Source: Lysobacterales bacterium
GTDB lineage: Bacteria; Pseudomonadota; Gammaproteobacteria; Xanthomonadales; SZUA-36
Assembly: GCA_026196445.1 (NCBI GenBank)
Contig: JAPHTE010000364.1
Location: 1-5,266 of the forward strand
Direction of reading: 5' to 3'
DNA length: 5,266 nt
A program made the position numbers and the translations under genes. Shown here one piece after another: positions 1-5,266 of the stretch (the first letter of the stretch is position 1; each line of letters opens with the position of its first letter). The notes below the pieces were generated by a model, which saw nothing but the letters and a program-made list of their open reading frames with translations, made no database searches and was not told the DNA's origin.

Positions 1-674
1 CCGCAGCCCCGCTCCCCAAATACACCAAGCGAGTGTGCCTCGTCCACCAGCAAGCGGGCACCGAAGCGATCCTTCAGGGCCACGATTTCTTTTAGCGGTG
101 CACAATCGCCCAGCACGCTGTACATGCCTTCAACGACGACCAGGCAACGCCCGGCACGATCCTTGAGCCGTTCGAGACGGCGCTCAAGGCTTTGCACGTC
201 GTTGTGCTTGAATCGATAAATATCGGCTCCACTCATGCGGCAACCGTCAAACAGGCTCGCGTGTGCGTCCGAGTCCAGTAAAACGACGTCGTCCTTGCCC
301 AACAAGGCGGTTAATACGCCGAGGTTGGCCGTATATCCGGTGGAAAAAACCATTGCGTGCGGGCACTGGAAAAAATCAGCCAGATCACTTTCAAGTGCTC
401 CGTGCAGCGCGTAACTGCCGTTGGCCATGCGTGAGCCCGTGGTACCCGTACCCCTCGTCTTGAGCGCCTGTATCCCGGCCTCGATACAGGCTGGGTCGAA
501 GGTCAGGCCGAGGTAATTATTGGTGCCCGCGAGTACTGTTGTACGGCCTGAGACCACACCCTCGGTGGCGGAATTGATGCTGTCAAACACCAGGCCGGTC
601 GGGTCCTTGCCTTCGAGGTTCAGCCCTGATCTGAGTTGCTCGACCGCCTGGAATTTGTCCAGCAACCGCTTCAT
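1..674 (-). CDS. spt: Serine palmitoyltransferase (PLP-dependent alpha-oxoamine synthase), N-terminal 224 codons, cut by window edge
   Basis: SPT condenses a fatty acyl thioester with L-serine, releasing CO2, to give 3-ketosphinganine, the first committed sphingolipid intermediate. Translating 674 to 1 gives an open frame that runs off the window. Family motifs seen: NNYLGL at residues 52-57; GTGTTGSR at 75-82, followed by NG (85-86), H91 and LE (94-95); HASLFDGC from H138, the His that stacks on the PLP ring in this family; VEGMYSVLGD at 181-190; DEAHSLG from D211, with D211 and H214 as the PLP-contacting pair. The PLP lysine would lie beyond the edge. GTGTTGSR, MVFSTGYTANLG and HASLFDGC resemble the Sphingomonas soluble SPT more than BioF or Kbl, as I recall those sequences. 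The protein begins about 20 residues later than that enzyme. The ATG overlaps the carrier-protein stop (ATGA), with only a weak GGAA upstream, so translation is probably coupled. No membrane segment is visible, consistent with a soluble cytoplasmic enzyme. Another alpha-oxoamine synthase using a different amino acid is the main alternative. Confidence 0.9.
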   Translation of the reverse strand, partial: MKRLLDKFQAVEQLRSGLNLEGKDPTGLVFDSINSATEGVVSGRTTVLAGTNNYLGLTFDPACIEAGIQALKTRGTGTTGSRMANGSYALHGALESDLADFFQCPHAMVFSTGYTANLGVLTALLGKDDVVLLDSDAHASLFDGCRMSGADIYRFKHNDVQSLERRLERLKDRAGRCLVVVEGMYSVLGDCAPLKEIVALKDRFGARLLVDEAHSLGVFGERGC

Positions 675-946
675 GGGTCGTTCCGGGCAGCAATGACCAC
701 GGTGGCCAGGTCCGTGATGGTCTGGATGTTCGCCAGGCTTTCGAGATCAATGGCCACATCAAAGTGGTCCTCGACTTCCAGCATGAACTCCATCACCTGG
801 AAAGAGTCCAGTTGAAGTTCCGTGACCATGTTGGTCGTCGCAGTGATCGTGCGCCTGTCCGGCGAGGATTCCGTCCAGTTATTGGCCAGGTAATCAGCCA
901 GGATAGCAGCGAGCCTGGTGCTTGTTTTCTCGGTTTCCTGATTCAA
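671..946 (-). CDS. acpR: Acyl carrier protein, probably dedicated to serine palmitoyltransferase
   Basis: A 91-residue acyl carrier protein. The phosphopantetheine site is Ser48 in the motif QLDSFQVMEF, followed by an acidic helix II (EVEDHF, 57-62). The usual DSL is DSF here. The fold pattern fits one four-helix carrier domain with a slightly long N-terminus of about 15 polar residues. A phosphopantetheinyl transferase elsewhere must convert it to the holo form. The start codon is TTG: an in-frame TGA lies directly upstream, the next ATG is codon 40 (too late to keep helix I), and GGAGGT sits 4 nt before the TTG. It lies between the SDR gene and spt and overlaps spt by 4 bp. That points to a carrier that holds the acyl chain for SPT rather than the housekeeping AcpP. 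The symbol follows the specialised carrier described for sphingolipid synthesis in Rhodobacteria and rests on gene context, so it is less certain than the family call. Confidence 0.9.
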   Translation of the reverse strand: MNQETEKTSTRLAAILADYLANNWTESSPDRRTITATTNMVTELQLDSFQVMEFMLEVEDHFDVAIDLESLANIQTITDLATVVIAARNDP

Positions 947-950
947 TCAA

Positions 951-956
951 ACCTCC
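951..956 (-). promoter_or_regulatory. Strong Shine-Dalgarno deciding the TTG start of the carrier-protein gene
   Basis: On the minus strand GGAGGT lies within AGGTGGAGGT and is a full six-base match to the anti-Shine-Dalgarno core. It is 4 nt upstream of the TTG at 946-944. It is the best ribosome binding site in the window, and it selects a start codon that would otherwise be unlikely. A strong site with a weak start codon may help set a high but limited level of carrier protein. Confidence 0.8.
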
Positions 957-968
957 ACCTTTCCGCGG

Positions 969-995
969 TCCAAACATGACCGTGCGAGGTTTGGA
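969..995. repeat. 7-bp perfect inverted repeat in the SDR-carrier gap
   Basis: TCCAAAC (969-975) and GTTTGGA (989-995) are exact reverse complements separated by 13 nt. They lie in the 91-bp gap (947-1037) between the SDR stop and the carrier-protein start. There is no T-run on either side, so it is not a normal terminator. It could be an mRNA hairpin or a weak operator ahead of the carrier gene, and a match this short can occur by chance. A TACAAT hexamer (996-1001, minus strand) resembles a -10 element but has no good -35 partner. Confidence 0.3.
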
Positions 996-1037
996 ATTGT
1001 AACGCAGGATGGAAAAGGTGTACTTCTTTTTATGCCT

Positions 1038-2003
1038 TCAGTGCGGCTCCGTGTTGCCCTCGACCGCGAACAGGCGCCTGGCGCCTTCAGTCAAATTCAA
1101 TTTTGGACGCCAGCCAGTCGCGGCCATGAATTCGCTGTTATCGCACAACCATTCCGGCTGGCACAGTTCCCGAACCTTGCCGGGGGTCAGCATTGGAGCG
1201 TACCTGAACACGTAAGACAGGCACAGATTCGCGACAGCGACAAGGTTCAACACGATGCGCGGCAGCCTGACCAGCCTGGCGGGCCGTTCACTGACCGATT
1301 CAGCAATTGCCGGCCAGTCATAACCACCGGGGGTGCCATCATCGATGGAAAATATCCTGTGGACACCGTTTTGCGGTTTTGCCAGCCACGCCTCGATGGC
1401 ACGGACGAGGTCAGTGACATACAACAGGGACAGGTGTTGCTCACGCGGTCCGGGGTGCACGGCATAACCGCGACGGGCCCATTGCAGCAAGGGCAGCATT
1501 TCCTTGTCACCCGGACCGTAAACTGCAGGCGGACGCAGTATGGTCCAGGGCAGATCCGCGTGGGCGCTCAAAACCTGCTCGCCCTTGAATTTGCTGTCGG
1601 CATAGTGTGACAGTTGCGGCCGGCTGGCCGCCAGGGAGGAGATCAACAACAAGGGCGGCCGGTGGCCGGATTTTTCGAGCGCCTGCGTCATCGCCTCGAC
1701 ACCGTCGACATTTGCGCGTGCAAAATCCGCGGCGTCGCGCCCCCTGACACTGCCCGCACAATAAATGACCGCGTCGGTCGCGGCAATGATTTCGGCCAGT
1801 TTTTCGGTATCCAGCAGGTTGGCTGACACTTGCTCACAACCACCCGGCACACGCTCTTCAGAATGCAAACCGGGCCGGATTAACACCCGAACCCTGTGAC
1901 CGCTTGCCAACAGCCCTTTGACCAAATTTTGACCGATGAAACCGGTTGCGCCGGTAATGAATACAGTGGAAGTTGCCGGCCCCTGATCAGGCTGGGGTTG
2001 CAT
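1038..2003 (-). CDS. cerR: NAD(P)-dependent extended SDR, candidate 3-ketosphinganine/ceramide reductase (CerR type)
   Basis: A 321-residue extended short-chain dehydrogenase/reductase. The Rossmann dinucleotide-binding motif TGATGFIG lies at 17-24. NLLD follows at 62-65, the catalytic ISS serines at 121-123, and the YADSK motif at 134-138 (Tyr134, Lys138). RPPAVYGPGD at 157-166 is typical of the NAD-dependent epimerase / 3-beta-HSD-like group. A hydrophobic stretch at about 249-266, then MLTPGKVREL at 271-280, resembles the C-terminal part of membrane-associated 3-beta-HSD-like members. The start ATG lies 17 bp inside the end of the acyl-ligase gene and has only a weak GGTG-type site upstream, suggesting translational coupling. 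Family membership is clear. The substrate is inferred from the neighbours: in Caulobacter the SDR beside spt is CerR, which reduces the ketone of the sphingoid base or of oxidised ceramide. Reduction of another beta-keto lipid cannot be excluded from sequence alone. Confidence 0.85.
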   Translation of the reverse strand: MQPQPDQGPATSTVFITGATGFIGQNLVKGLLASGHRVRVLIRPGLHSEERVPGGCEQVSANLLDTEKLAEIIAATDAVIYCAGSVRGRDAADFARANVDGVEAMTQALEKSGHRPPLLLISSLAASRPQLSHYADSKFKGEQVLSAHADLPWTILRPPAVYGPGDKEMLPLLQWARRGYAVHPGPREQHLSLLYVTDLVRAIEAWLAKPQNGVHRIFSIDDGTPGGYDWPAIAESVSERPARLVRLPRIVLNLVAVANLCLSYVFRYAPMLTPGKVRELCQPEWLCDNSEFMAATGWRPKLNLTEGARRLFAVEGNTEPH

Positions 2004-3744
2004 GGCCGACTTTCACCACCGACCGCTGTACACCTTCAAGGGTCTTGCGTGCGTGAAAATCCTGTTTGGATTGTGACCGGGAAAGCTTACCGGAAGACGT
2101 CCTGGGCAAGGTGCCACGCGGCGCCAGGTCGATCAGCACGTTGATACCAAAATGTTCGTGTATGGAACGGCTGATTTCCGCATCGATTTGACGCCGTTTT
2201 TCCTGGTCCTTCTCGCGTGTCTCGACGACCAGCACGGCCTGTTCCTGCCCGTCTGTGCCGCGGACGGAAAATGCCGCCACACCACCCAGCTTGACACCTT
2301 CGGTCTGCTGCGCCAGAACTTCGAGATCATAGGGCCAGATATTGCGTCCCTTGATGATGATCACATCCTTGCTGCGCGAGGTAATAATAAGTTCGTCGCC
2401 GATTCGGTAGCCGATGTCACCGGTTTTCAACCAACCGTCATCGGAAAGTACTTCGGCTGTAGACTCCACGTCCTGGAAGTAACCGTGCATGACACTCGGC
2501 CCTTTCAGGTAAATATGTCCACAAAAACGGTCGCCCAGCTCACGGCCGTCATCGTCCAGTACCTTGAACTCGAAGCCCGGCAGCAGCCGGCCGCAGTTGA
2601 CATAGGTCGAGGTGGAAATTGAATCGCTCTGCAAAGGTCTCGCTTCACCGGTGCTGGCCATTACCTCACGGTCGACGACATCGACGTCGAGGCCTTGCTC
2701 AAGGGGTGCAAAGCTGGTTGCCAGCACACACTCGGCCATGCCGTAACAGGCCACGAACGCGCGCGGGTCAAAACCACACGGCTCCAGTATTTGTGCAAAT
2801 TCCAGCAGCGGCTCGGTGTGAATCCGCTCAGCGCCCACGCAAGCGGCCCGCCAGCGGCTCAGGTCGTATTGCTCAATATCCGATGCCCGCAGGCGCCTGG
2901 CGCACAGTGCGTAACCGAAGGTCGGCGCCGAAGAGATAGTGCCCCCGTTATCGGATAACAATTTCAGCCACAACCGCGGCCGCATCGCAAATGTCCTCGA
3001 TCCCAGGTAATCGACCGAGCACTGGGCGATCAACGGCACGAGGATAAACCCGACCAGGCCCATATCGTGGTAAAAGGGCAGCCACGAAGCAAAACGGTCT
3101 TTATTATCCAGCTTCAAGCCGAATTGGGCGATCTCCTCCAGGTTGTTCAAAACCGCCTGCTGCGTTATCTCCACTCCGCGCGGGAAACTCGTACTGCCCG
3201 AGGTGTATTGCAAATAGGCCGTATCCTGCGGACCAGCCGGTACGAACTCGACGTTTGCTTCCGGCAGTGCATCGAAGTCCGCTTGTGTGCCTGCCATCAA
3301 TAAATCGAGACCCTGCACGGATTTCGCCATGAAGTTTACGTGGGAGTCCGGTGCAACGACAACCGACGCGCCACAGCTTTTCAGCATGCGTCGAACCTGG
3401 CTGACATAAGCCCCATGTGCACCCAACTGGACACCCGCGGGCAAGGCGACGGGGATCAATCCCGCGTACTGGCAGGCAAAAAAGAAGCGGTGGAATACCG
3501 GTCCGGTCTCGGCGATGATCCCGACCCGTGCGCCGCGCGTACAACCGATGCCGAGCAAACGCCGCGCCAGCACCCTGGCCTCATCCCGTAGCGTTGCATA
3601 GGATAAAACGGTACTCAGCTGGCCACGGCCATCGTAAAAGTTATACCCGGCCTCACCCCTGGCCGCGTACTCGAGCGCTTCGACCAGGTTGCTATAACCC
3701 GTGACCTTGGTAGCCAGGGTTTGATTTGCCCGCGTCGGCTTCAT
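1987..3744 (-). CDS. Fatty acyl-AMP ligase / acyl-ACP synthetase (ANL superfamily)
   Basis: A 585-residue adenylate-forming enzyme that activates a fatty acid with ATP as acyl-AMP. Motifs in order: the phosphate-binding loop YTSGSTSFPRG at 180-190; WLPFYHDMGL at 221-230; YGMAE at 334-338; an extended linker at about 345-390 before CGRLLPG, in the position of the insertion that separates fatty acyl-AMP ligases (FAAL) from acyl-CoA ligases; TGDIG at 441-445; the hinge region SRSKD at 456-460, with the FAAL-like GRNIWPYDLE at 466-475; and PRTSSGKLSR at 547-556, with Lys553 as the C-terminal catalytic lysine. The length matches single-domain FAALs. The ATG has GGGGTGA 6 nt upstream. It heads the sphingolipid unit and overlaps the next gene by 17 bp. 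The likely acceptor is the carrier protein encoded two genes downstream, which would then feed SPT. This acceptor is inferred; use of CoA is the alternative. No membrane segment is obvious. Confidence 0.9.
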   Translation of the reverse strand: MKPTRANQTLATKVTGYSNLVEALEYAARGEAGYNFYDGRGQLSTVLSYATLRDEARVLARRLLGIGCTRGARVGIIAETGPVFHRFFFACQYAGLIPVALPAGVQLGAHGAYVSQVRRMLKSCGASVVVAPDSHVNFMAKSVQGLDLLMAGTQADFDALPEANVEFVPAGPQDTAYLQYTSGSTSFPRGVEITQQAVLNNLEEIAQFGLKLDNKDRFASWLPFYHDMGLVGFILVPLIAQCSVDYLGSRTFAMRPRLWLKLLSDNGGTISSAPTFGYALCARRLRASDIEQYDLSRWRAACVGAERIHTEPLLEFAQILEPCGFDPRAFVACYGMAECVLATSFAPLEQGLDVDVVDREVMASTGEARPLQSDSISTSTYVNCGRLLPGFEFKVLDDDGRELGDRFCGHIYLKGPSVMHGYFQDVESTAEVLSDDGWLKTGDIGYRIGDELIITSRSKDVIIIKGRNIWPYDLEVLAQQTEGVKLGGVAAFSVRGTDGQEQAVLVVETREKDQEKRRQIDAEISRSIHEHFGINVLIDLAPRGTLPRTSSGKLSRSQSKQDFHARKTLEGVQRSVVKVGHATPA

Positions 3745-3816
3745 AACGCATCACCCCGAGGCGTCAGGTATCGTTTGAGTAAGCACAAAAAGTCGTTTTC
3801 CACCAAGTTTGCCTCT

Positions 3817-3833
3817 GTATTCTAAAGTATTCT
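3817..3833. repeat. Direct repeat GTATTCT spaced one helical turn, containing a -10-like hexamer
   Basis: GTATTCT occurs at 3817-3823 and again at 3827-3833, ten bp from start to start. On the minus strand the same bases include TAGAAT (3824-3819), five of six matches to the TATAAT -10 element, about 75 nt upstream of the acyl-ligase ATG. No good -35 lies at the proper distance. This could be a promoter that depends on an activator binding in tandem, or a chance repeat in AT-rich DNA. Confidence 0.3.
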
Positions 3834-3845
3834 TATGGCTATTGG

Positions 3846-3950
3846 TTATTCAATGTTGCGCACACCCGGTTTCTTTCCACCCCCACCCGGGTCAATACAA
3901 TTCTCGCAAACTTGAATTTGTAATTCGTTAATAAAATGTAAATTTGCCAT
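3846..3950 (-). CDS. Possible 34-residue peptide with a CxxC motif (uncertain)
   Basis: I do not recognise this peptide. An ATG at 3950-3948 opens a 34-codon frame ending in TAA at 3848-3846. The N-terminal half is mixed hydrophobic/polar (MANLHFINELQIQV). It is followed by CENC (Cys15, Cys18), then IDP, four glycines, KKPG and a short tail ending in Glu. The GC-rich patch of the spacer coincides with the Gly/Pro/Arg-coding part, which mildly favours real coding. Against it, there is no Shine-Dalgarno, an in-frame TGA lies three codons upstream, and the start directly abuts the 26-bp palindrome, which as RNA would fold against the AUG. A TTGACA 28 nt upstream could drive a nearly leaderless message. 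It lies downstream of a peptide-bond-forming Mur ligase on the same strand, so a modified small peptide is conceivable but speculative. Confidence 0.25.
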   Translation of the reverse strand: MANLHFINELQIQVCENCIDPGGGGKKPGVRNIE

Positions 3951-3951
3951 A

Positions 3952-3977
3952 GTTTTTCACATAATTATGTGAAAAAC
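3952..3977. repeat. Perfect 26-bp palindrome, candidate operator or transcript-end hairpin
   Basis: GTTTTTCACATAA (3952-3964) is followed at once by its exact reverse complement TTATGTGAAAAAC (3965-3977). As RNA it would form an 11-bp stem with an AAUU loop, identical on both strands. It lies 56 bp past the Mur-ligase stop. The stem is AU-rich and not followed by a U-run, so it does not look like a standard intrinsic terminator. Perfect symmetry and the adjoining TTGACA favour a binding site for a dimeric repressor. A role in 3'-end stability of the Mur-ligase mRNA is also possible. Confidence 0.75.
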
Positions 3978-3978
3978 C

Positions 3979-3984
3979 TGTCAA
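3979..3984 (-). promoter_or_regulatory. Candidate -35 element TTGACA beside the palindrome
   Basis: The minus strand reads TTGACA, the exact sigma-70 -35 consensus, ending 1 bp before the 26-bp palindrome. A 17-bp spacer would put the -10 at TGTGAA inside the palindrome, a poor match, so the promoter is unproven. If real, start of transcription would fall near 3950, and a protein bound to the palindrome would block polymerase directly. The acyl-ligase gene would then have a leader of about 200 nt. Confidence 0.3.
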
Positions 3985-4033
3985 ACAGACCGGCAAGCTG
4001 GTGGAAATTCTATCAAACCAAGCGGTCAGAGGG

Positions 4034-5266
4034 CTATCGCGGTTGCCCCTCGATCTCATATTTGCCCGTATTCGATGATCGGGCAAGCTGGCCGGCATAC
4101 TCCTCAATATAGCCCGGCAACTGGTGTTTCTCTACATGGCCCAGCAACATGACCAGCAGGTCACCGGGCTTGCAGGCGTCGAATATTTTGAAAATAACAT
4201 CCCTGCCACTACCCATCACCGCGGTCTTTTCTGCCGCGACACCGGCCTGTAGCAGGCCTTGATGCAACAGGTGGGCGGTCGTCCTGGGTGCCTTTCCCTG
4301 GCTGTAAACGTATTCCTTGCAGAAATAGAAATCAAAATGACCGGCAACCACACGTCCCATCTTCCTGATGGTCTCATCCGCCCGATCCACCGTGCCGGAA
4401 AATGCGACCAGCTTGCGACCCGGCACCACCTGCTGATCGGTGAATTCACAGAGTTTCTCCATGCCATCCGGATTATGGGCAAAATCCATCACGATCCTGA
4501 ATGGCAAATCATCAAACACATTCAAACGTCCCGGTGTGCCCTGATAGCTATTTTTGAACGTAGCCATAGCCGTCCTGATCATGTCCTCTTCGACACCGGC
4601 CAGGTACGCCGCCACGACAGCGTGCATCGCATTGCTGGTATTGAACCGTGCGGTGCCGTCAAAAGTGGCCGGAATCTGTGCCACCGGCATGACTGGTAGT
4701 CGTTGCCCGTCATCATGGATCACCAGCCATTGCGCGCCATCGATTTGCTCCAGGATGCAGTAGCAGGCTGTGCCCGCCATTTTTTGCAAGTCCACAAGGC
4801 TGGATTCCATCGATACCAGACAGATTTTTTCCGCTGCGACCGCGTCCAGCATGGCCCGGCAGTGTTGATCGTCAGCATTCAATACGGCCGCGTTGCGAGC
4901 CCGTTCGATCAATGATTGCTTGACCGCCGCCATCTGCTCTACAGATTCAACACGGGCTACCCCCAGGTGGTCTTCAGTGACATTCAGGCACACGGCAATT
5001 TCGCACCAGTCAAAACAAAATCCACGAAACATGATGCCCGCATGGTGTGTTTCCAGGACGGCGATTTCGGCTTTCCTGTCGGTCAGAATCTTCAAATGTC
5101 CAGTGTCAGAACAATAATCACCCTTTTCAACCTCCTGACCGTTGACATAGATTCCATCGGTGCACACCATGCCCGGCTTCCTGCCGGCGTGCTGCATGAT
5201 ATGGCTGAGCATACGCGTGGTGGTAGTCTTGCCGTTGGTGCCGGTAATGGCGATGACCGGCATGCG
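4034..5266 (-). CDS. Cyanophycin-synthetase-like Mur ligase, C-terminal part, 5' end outside window
   Basis: Mur ligases use ATP to form an acyl-phosphate and join it to an amine. The reading frame is open through the window edge (an Arg codon precedes the first visible Met). In cyanophycin synthetases the matching stretch lies mid-protein after an ATP-grasp domain, so that Met is probably internal. Numbering from it: P-loop GTNGKTTTTR at 8-17; TDGIYVNG at 35-42; the metal-binding Glu71 in LETHHAG; LNVTEDHLG at 93-101; VLNADD at 127-132; NTSNAMHAVVAAY at 208-220; GRLNVF at 245-250; and MDFAHNPDGM at 259-268 opening the C-terminal domain. About 400 residues from the P-loop to the stop matches the Mur part of CphA. 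LETHHAGIMFRG replaces the LETARGGILRRG I recall for CphA, so the substrate may differ. Whether an ATP-grasp domain is fused upstream cannot be seen. It stops at TAG, 289 bp before the sphingolipid unit. Confidence 0.85.
   Translation of the reverse strand, partial: RMPVIAITGTNGKTTTTRMLSHIMQHAGRKPGMVCTDGIYVNGQEVEKGDYCSDTGHLKILTDRKAEIAVLETHHAGIMFRGFCFDWCEIAVCLNVTEDHLGVARVESVEQMAAVKQSLIERARNAAVLNADDQHCRAMLDAVAAEKICLVSMESSLVDLQKMAGTACYCILEQIDGAQWLVIHDDGQRLPVMPVAQIPATFDGTARFNTSNAMHAVVAAYLAGVEEDMIRTAMATFKNSYQGTPGRLNVFDDLPFRIVMDFAHNPDGMEKLCEFTDQQVVPGRKLVAFSGTVDRADETIRKMGRVVAGHFDFYFCKEYVYSQGKAPRTTAHLLHQGLLQAGVAAEKTAVMGSGRDVIFKIFDACKPGDLLVMLLGHVEKHQLPGYIEEYAGQLARSSNTGKYEIEGQPR

Larger units (their letters stand above)
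3745..4033. other. AT-rich 289-bp spacer between the Mur-ligase gene and the sphingolipid unit
   Basis: This is the longest stretch without a confident gene. It is much richer in A and T than the flanking genes, especially at 3893-3975, with a short GC-rich patch at 3861-3892. It should hold the 3' end of the Mur-ligase transcript and the promoter of the acyl-ligase-led unit. Visible elements are a perfect 26-bp palindrome, an adjoining TTGACA, a possible 34-codon ORF, and a direct repeat containing the -10-like TAGAAT. No GC-rich hairpin followed by a T-run is visible on either strand, so no intrinsic terminator is called. Confidence 0.7.

Noticed and set aside
1..674. BioF (8-amino-7-oxononanoate synthase) or Kbl
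   Set aside because: Motifs GTGTTGSR and HASLFDGC, and neighbours (carrier, SDR, acyl ligase) without other biotin or threonine-catabolism genes, fit SPT better.
1032..1610. 192-codon plus-strand open frame opposite the SDR gene
   Set aside because: It is fully antisense to a gene with clear SDR motifs, has low-complexity shadow-like composition, and shows no recognisable domain.
2152..2622. 156-codon plus-strand open frame opposite the acyl-ligase gene
   Set aside because: It lies wholly inside the well-supported acyl-AMP ligase gene and shows no motif or ribosome site of its own.
3853..3915. 20-codon plus-strand frame with a proline run in the spacer
   Set aside because: Very short, no ribosome site, and the proline run is just the complement of the G-rich patch.
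3958..3971. CRP/FNR-type site within the palindrome
   Set aside because: CRP needs TGTGA-N6-TCACA; here the half-sites are in the opposite order (TCACA-N6-TGTGA).
3952..3977. Intrinsic terminator
   Set aside because: The stem is AU-rich and no T-run follows it on either strand.
3992..4091. 10-bp direct repeat GGCAAGCTGG at 3992-4001 and 4082-4091
   Set aside because: One copy lies in coding sequence; two short copies 90 bp apart without further structure are likely chance.
4259..4699. 146-codon plus-strand open frame opposite the Mur-ligase gene
   Set aside because: Antisense shadow of a gene with intact Mur-ligase motifs.

Overview
The window reads as a bacterial chromosomal segment in which all recognisable genes lie on the minus strand, so it is best read from high to low coordinates. 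GC content is moderate to high in the genes and clearly lower in one intergenic spacer. Gene content (serine palmitoyltransferase, dedicated acyl carrier protein, extended SDR, acyl-adenylating enzyme) suggests a sphingolipid-making Gram-negative proteobacterium. Nothing here fixes the class; alpha- or gammaproteobacteria are both plausible.

Layout, minus strand order: (1) 5266-4034, the C-terminal Mur-ligase part of a cyanophycin-synthetase-like protein, cut by the window edge. (2) 4033-3745, a 289-bp AT-rich spacer with a perfect 26-bp palindrome, a consensus TTGACA hexamer next to it, an uncertain 34-codon ORF with a Cys-x-x-Cys motif, and a short direct repeat. (3) 3744-1987, a fatty acyl-AMP ligase / acyl-ACP synthetase. 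(4) 2003-1038, an NAD(P)-dependent extended SDR, the CerR-type ketosphinganine reductase candidate. (5) 946-671, an acyl carrier protein starting at TTG behind a very strong Shine-Dalgarno. (6) 674-1, the first 224 codons of serine palmitoyltransferase, cut by the other window edge.

Genes 3-6 form one tightly packed unit, with a 17-bp overlap, a 91-bp gap and a 4-bp ATGA overlap. They match the first steps of bacterial ceramide synthesis. The ligase would activate a fatty acid as acyl-AMP and load it on the carrier protein. SPT would condense the acyl group with L-serine to 3-ketosphinganine (or a close analogue). The SDR would reduce the ketone, either at this stage or after N-acylation. The same four gene types sit together in Caulobacter crescentus (spt, acp, cerR, acyl ligase). 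The N-acyltransferase (ceramide synthase) needed to finish the molecule is not in the window. The Mur-ligase gene has no obvious part in this pathway and is probably a separate transcription unit.
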